54,870 nt of DNA, taken from Acidimicrobiaceae bacterium. Its GTDB lineage: Bacteria > Actinomycetota > Acidimicrobiia > Acidimicrobiales > UBA8592. How positions within the stretch are numbered: the stretch's first letter is position 1; each line of letters begins with the position of its first letter. Of the stretch, positions 53,079-54,870 are shown in pieces. Both the position numbers and the translations under genes were made by a program. Below the pieces are notes generated by a model that was given only the letters and a program-made list of their open reading frames with translations, was not told where the DNA came from and did not search any database. The DNA is taken from NCBI GenBank assembly GCA_002709645.1, contig PAQG01000028.1:1-54870 (forward strand), given 5' to 3'.

Positions 53079-53302
53079 GATAATTTCCTTGTTCTATTTT
53101 CTGTATCGCGAAACCGGTTCTCTCCGCGTTCACTACCCAACCATCCACAGAGATGTTTATCGGCAATTTTCAACTCGCCTGAAATCCACTCGCCTCCAAA
53201 TGTGAATTCACCGGTTCCAGCATCGCCATTTACGACTACGTTCAGCCCATCATCACTGACCTCGTAAATTTCATGTGTTATCGGATGCTTAATACCTCGC
53301 AT
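53075..53302 (-). CDS. Small protein paired with Rieske oxygenase (copy 2)
   Basis: A 75-residue protein of unknown function, homologous over its length to the one at 18282-18494. Shared features are GI(R/K)H near the start, a Tyr near residue 13 (EIYE), and the C-terminal pattern G-x-W-I-x-G-E-L-x2-A-D-x2-L-C-x-W-L at 37-55. Here the gene precedes, rather than follows, its Rieske gene and overlaps it by four bases. A charged tail (ENRFRDTENRTRK) is extra. No known domain recognised. Confidence 0.8.
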   Translation of the reverse strand: MRGIKHPITHEIYEVSDDGLNVVVNGDAGTGEFTFGGEWISGELKIADKHLCGWLGSERGENRFRDTENRTRKLS

Positions 53303-53354
53303 AATTTCCCCCGTTTGGTACGATCATAGCCTTTTCCTAACTGCATTCAATAAT

Positions 53355-54098
53355 CTAAGCAGCAGTTAAACCACCATCAACTGAAAGTATTGATCCTGTA
53401 CAGCGTGCTGCTTCATCAGATGCCATCCAGCAAATAGCATTAGCTGCTGTATCTGGTTCAGCCATGCCTCGGAAACCCGTGTAGGTCTGCATTAACTCAA
53501 AATCGATTCCCTCAGGAACCTGCCAATTCTCAGTCATGGCGGTTTTCATCCCACCGGGTGCGATCGCGTTCACACGCAGATCGGTTTTTATGTATTCCAT
53601 AGCTAATGCTCGTGTCATATTGATAACAGCTCCTTTCGCAGCGCAGTAAGGAACAGTGTAGGCCTGTCCCATGAACCCCGCATTTGAAGCAACATTGACA
53701 ATATTTCCACCTGTTTTAAGAAGATGAGGGATTGCTCCTTGGGTAATCCAAAACATTCCGTCAATGTTGACCCCCATTATTAAGCGCCACGTTTGTTCAT
53801 CAACATCGGTGGCATGATGAGACCGGACAACTCCAGCGACATTTGCCACAATGTCCAAGCTTCCAAAATGAGTTACACACTCTTCAACAGCATTTCGTGC
53901 CGCTTCCCTATCGCTAATATCGCAGACGGTGTAATGAAATTGATCCCCAACCTCATTTGCTAAAGCTTCGAGGCCGTCATGATTTATATCTATGCCGGAG
54001 ACTTTCGCACCGTCCTTGATCATCTGGAGAACAGTTGCTCTTCCTACACCTGATGCTGCTCCCGTTACTAACGCTACTTTCCCACTGAATCGACTCAT
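53355..54098 (-). CDS. Short-chain dehydrogenase/reductase
   Basis: A 247-residue classical SDR. NAD(P)-binding TGAASGVG at 12-19, Asp36/Asp38 region (GIDINHDG) favouring NAD, NVAGV near 86, catalytic S138, Y151 and K155 (YCAAK), and the C-terminal GSILSVDGGLTA. It lies 52 bases above the small Rieske-partner gene in the same direction, so it may oxidise or reduce the product or substrate of the oxygenase. Confidence 0.93.
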   Translation of the reverse strand: MSRFSGKVALVTGAASGVGRATVLQMIKDGAKVSGIDINHDGLEALANEVGDQFHYTVCDISDREAARNAVEECVTHFGSLDIVANVAGVVRSHHATDVDEQTWRLIMGVNIDGMFWITQGAIPHLLKTGGNIVNVASNAGFMGQAYTVPYCAAKGAVINMTRALAMEYIKTDLRVNAIAPGGMKTAMTENWQVPEGIDFELMQTYTGFRGMAEPDTAANAICWMASDEAARCTGSILSVDGGLTAA

Positions 54099-54262
54099 TT
54101 AGACCCTCTGACATTTCGGTTTACCCTCTCAGCTTATCGGGAATAGATGATTCAGGAAATACGAGAATACGAACGCTGCATCATGGCGTTCTGCTTCTGT
54201 GGGGTTTGCATTGAGTTGAAGTTTGGGCGAAGCTAACTCTGAAAGTTATTTAGGAGTTCACT

Positions 54263-54870
54263 ATGCCTGTTATTCATAAAAGCCCGCTTCCAGAAATTGA
54301 GATCGCTGATGTTTCCATCACAGATTATGTTCTACGAAAGGCTGACGAACTGTCCGAAAAAGCAGCCTTCATTGAAGGTAGTTCAGGGCGAGTGGTTACT
54401 TTTGGGGAACTGAAAGACCAGATTCGAAGATTTGCTGGCGGTCTAGCTTCTCGAGGGTTCACGACAGGTTCGACGCTAGCGCTCGTAGCACCAAATATCC
54501 CTGAATACGCGGTTGTTTTCCATGGCTGTGGTGTCGCTGGGGGCACGGTCACGACCGTGAATCCAACGTATGGAGCTGAGGAAATCAGATTCCAGCTCCT
54601 TGACGCTTCAGCCTCAATTCTTGTAACCATTGAAGCAGCCATGCCCATTGCGTTGGAAGCTATCGAGGGAACGGGCGTTGAAGAAATCATCGTTATCGGC
54701 GAACACGATGATGCCACTTCAATAACAGATGTTCTTGCTTCTGACCCAATTGATCAGGTTCCCGTTGACCTCCATGGCCACCACATGGTACTCCCCTATT
54801 CTTCAGGTACGACAGGGTTGCCTAAGGGAGTGATGCTCACTCATCGCAATCTCGTGGCGAACCTCTGCCA
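54263..54870 (+). CDS. Acyl-CoA synthetase/AMP-ligase, N-terminal part (4-coumarate-CoA-ligase-like)
   Basis: Starts ATG at 54263 after AGGAG and stays open for 202 codons to the window edge, so the C-terminal half is cut off. It reads MPVIHKSPLPEIEIADVS, then FIEGSSGRVVTFGEL, ALVAPNIPEYAVVFHG, TTVNPTYGAEEI, and the AMP-binding P-loop LPYSSGTTGLPKGVMLTH near residue 180. This pattern fits the 4-coumarate--CoA ligase-like branch, which activates aromatic or medium-chain acids to CoA esters. It is divergent from the SDR gene across 164 bases. Confidence 0.88.
   Translation, partial: MPVIHKSPLPEIEIADVSITDYVLRKADELSEKAAFIEGSSGRVVTFGELKDQIRRFAGGLASRGFTTGSTLALVAPNIPEYAVVFHGCGVAGGTVTTVNPTYGAEEIRFQLLDASASILVTIEAAMPIALEAIEGTGVEEIIVIGEHDDATSITDVLASDPIDQVPVDLHGHHMVLPYSSGTTGLPKGVMLTHRNLVANLC

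Noticed and set aside
1-54870. tRNA, rRNA, CRISPR, IS or prophage elements
   Set aside because: Intergenic spaces were read on both strands; no cloverleaf-like arms, spaced direct repeats, transposase or phage genes were recognised.

Overview
The window looks like a piece of a low-to-moderate GC actinobacterial genome, most likely a free-living marine Acidimicrobiia-type organism. This placement is an inference. It rests on lipoprotein signal peptides ending in a Cys-Gly-Gly plus acidic/Ser linker, a septum-formation-type domain protein, inositol-3-phosphate synthase, an actinobacterial-style formylglycine-generating enzyme, ACT-domain SerB, and many acyl-CoA dehydrogenase, crotonase and Rieske genes. 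No rRNA, tRNA, CRISPR array, insertion sequence or phage gene was seen. Genes are tightly packed on both strands with many 1-14 nt overlaps, and no gene-free stretch exceeds 300 bases.

Layout. 1-2.2 kb: end of a septum-formation-like gene, a small membrane protein, a NUDIX hydrolase and an acyl-CoA dehydrogenase. 2.3-5.3 kb: a btuFCD-type corrinoid importer behind a compact cobalamin riboswitch. 5.4-10.8 kb: an AapJQMP amino-acid importer with enlarged permeases and a strong hairpin after aapJ. 11-16 kb: serB, formylglycine-generating enzyme, class V aminotransferase-like protein, ogt and nitronate monooxygenase. 16-21.5 kb: Rieske oxygenase, small partner protein and molybdopterin oxidoreductase in one operon, then two crotonases. 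21.6-25.3 kb: a MutT-like NUDIX, a LysR regulator divergent from ino1, and a tandem SnoaL-like protein. 25.4-28.5 kb: yaaA, GAPDH and arsJ (arsenate efflux as an arseno-triose). 28.5-30.8 kb: a VOC-bicupin, a half-length dioxygenase/aminopeptidase-T-like protein, and a puuD-like hydrolase.

30.8-43.2 kb is a polyamine region. One long overlapping operon carries aminotransferase, C45 (penicillin acyltransferase-like) hydrolase, GNAT, agmatinase and PotABCD. It is flanked by an MmsA-type aldehyde dehydrogenase, a PuuB-like flavin oxidase and a second aminotransferase. 43.3-46.7 kb: HAD phosphatase, GH4 alpha-galactosidase and galactokinase. 46.7-50.2 kb: a Liv-type binding protein and a fused LivH-LivM permease with no ATPase genes beside them. 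50.3-54.9 kb: a carotenoid-oxygenase-family enzyme, a second Rieske oxygenase with its own copy of the small partner protein, a short-chain dehydrogenase, and the start of an acyl-CoA synthetase.

The strongest candidate for something undescribed is the 70-75 residue protein family. It occurs twice in the window, each time overlapping a Rieske oxygenase gene and in opposite gene orders, with a conserved Trp/Cys/Trp-containing C-terminal motif. Second is the polyamine operon that combines an acetyltransferase-type and a C45 amidohydrolase/acyltransferase-type enzyme with agmatinase, aminotransferase and uptake genes.
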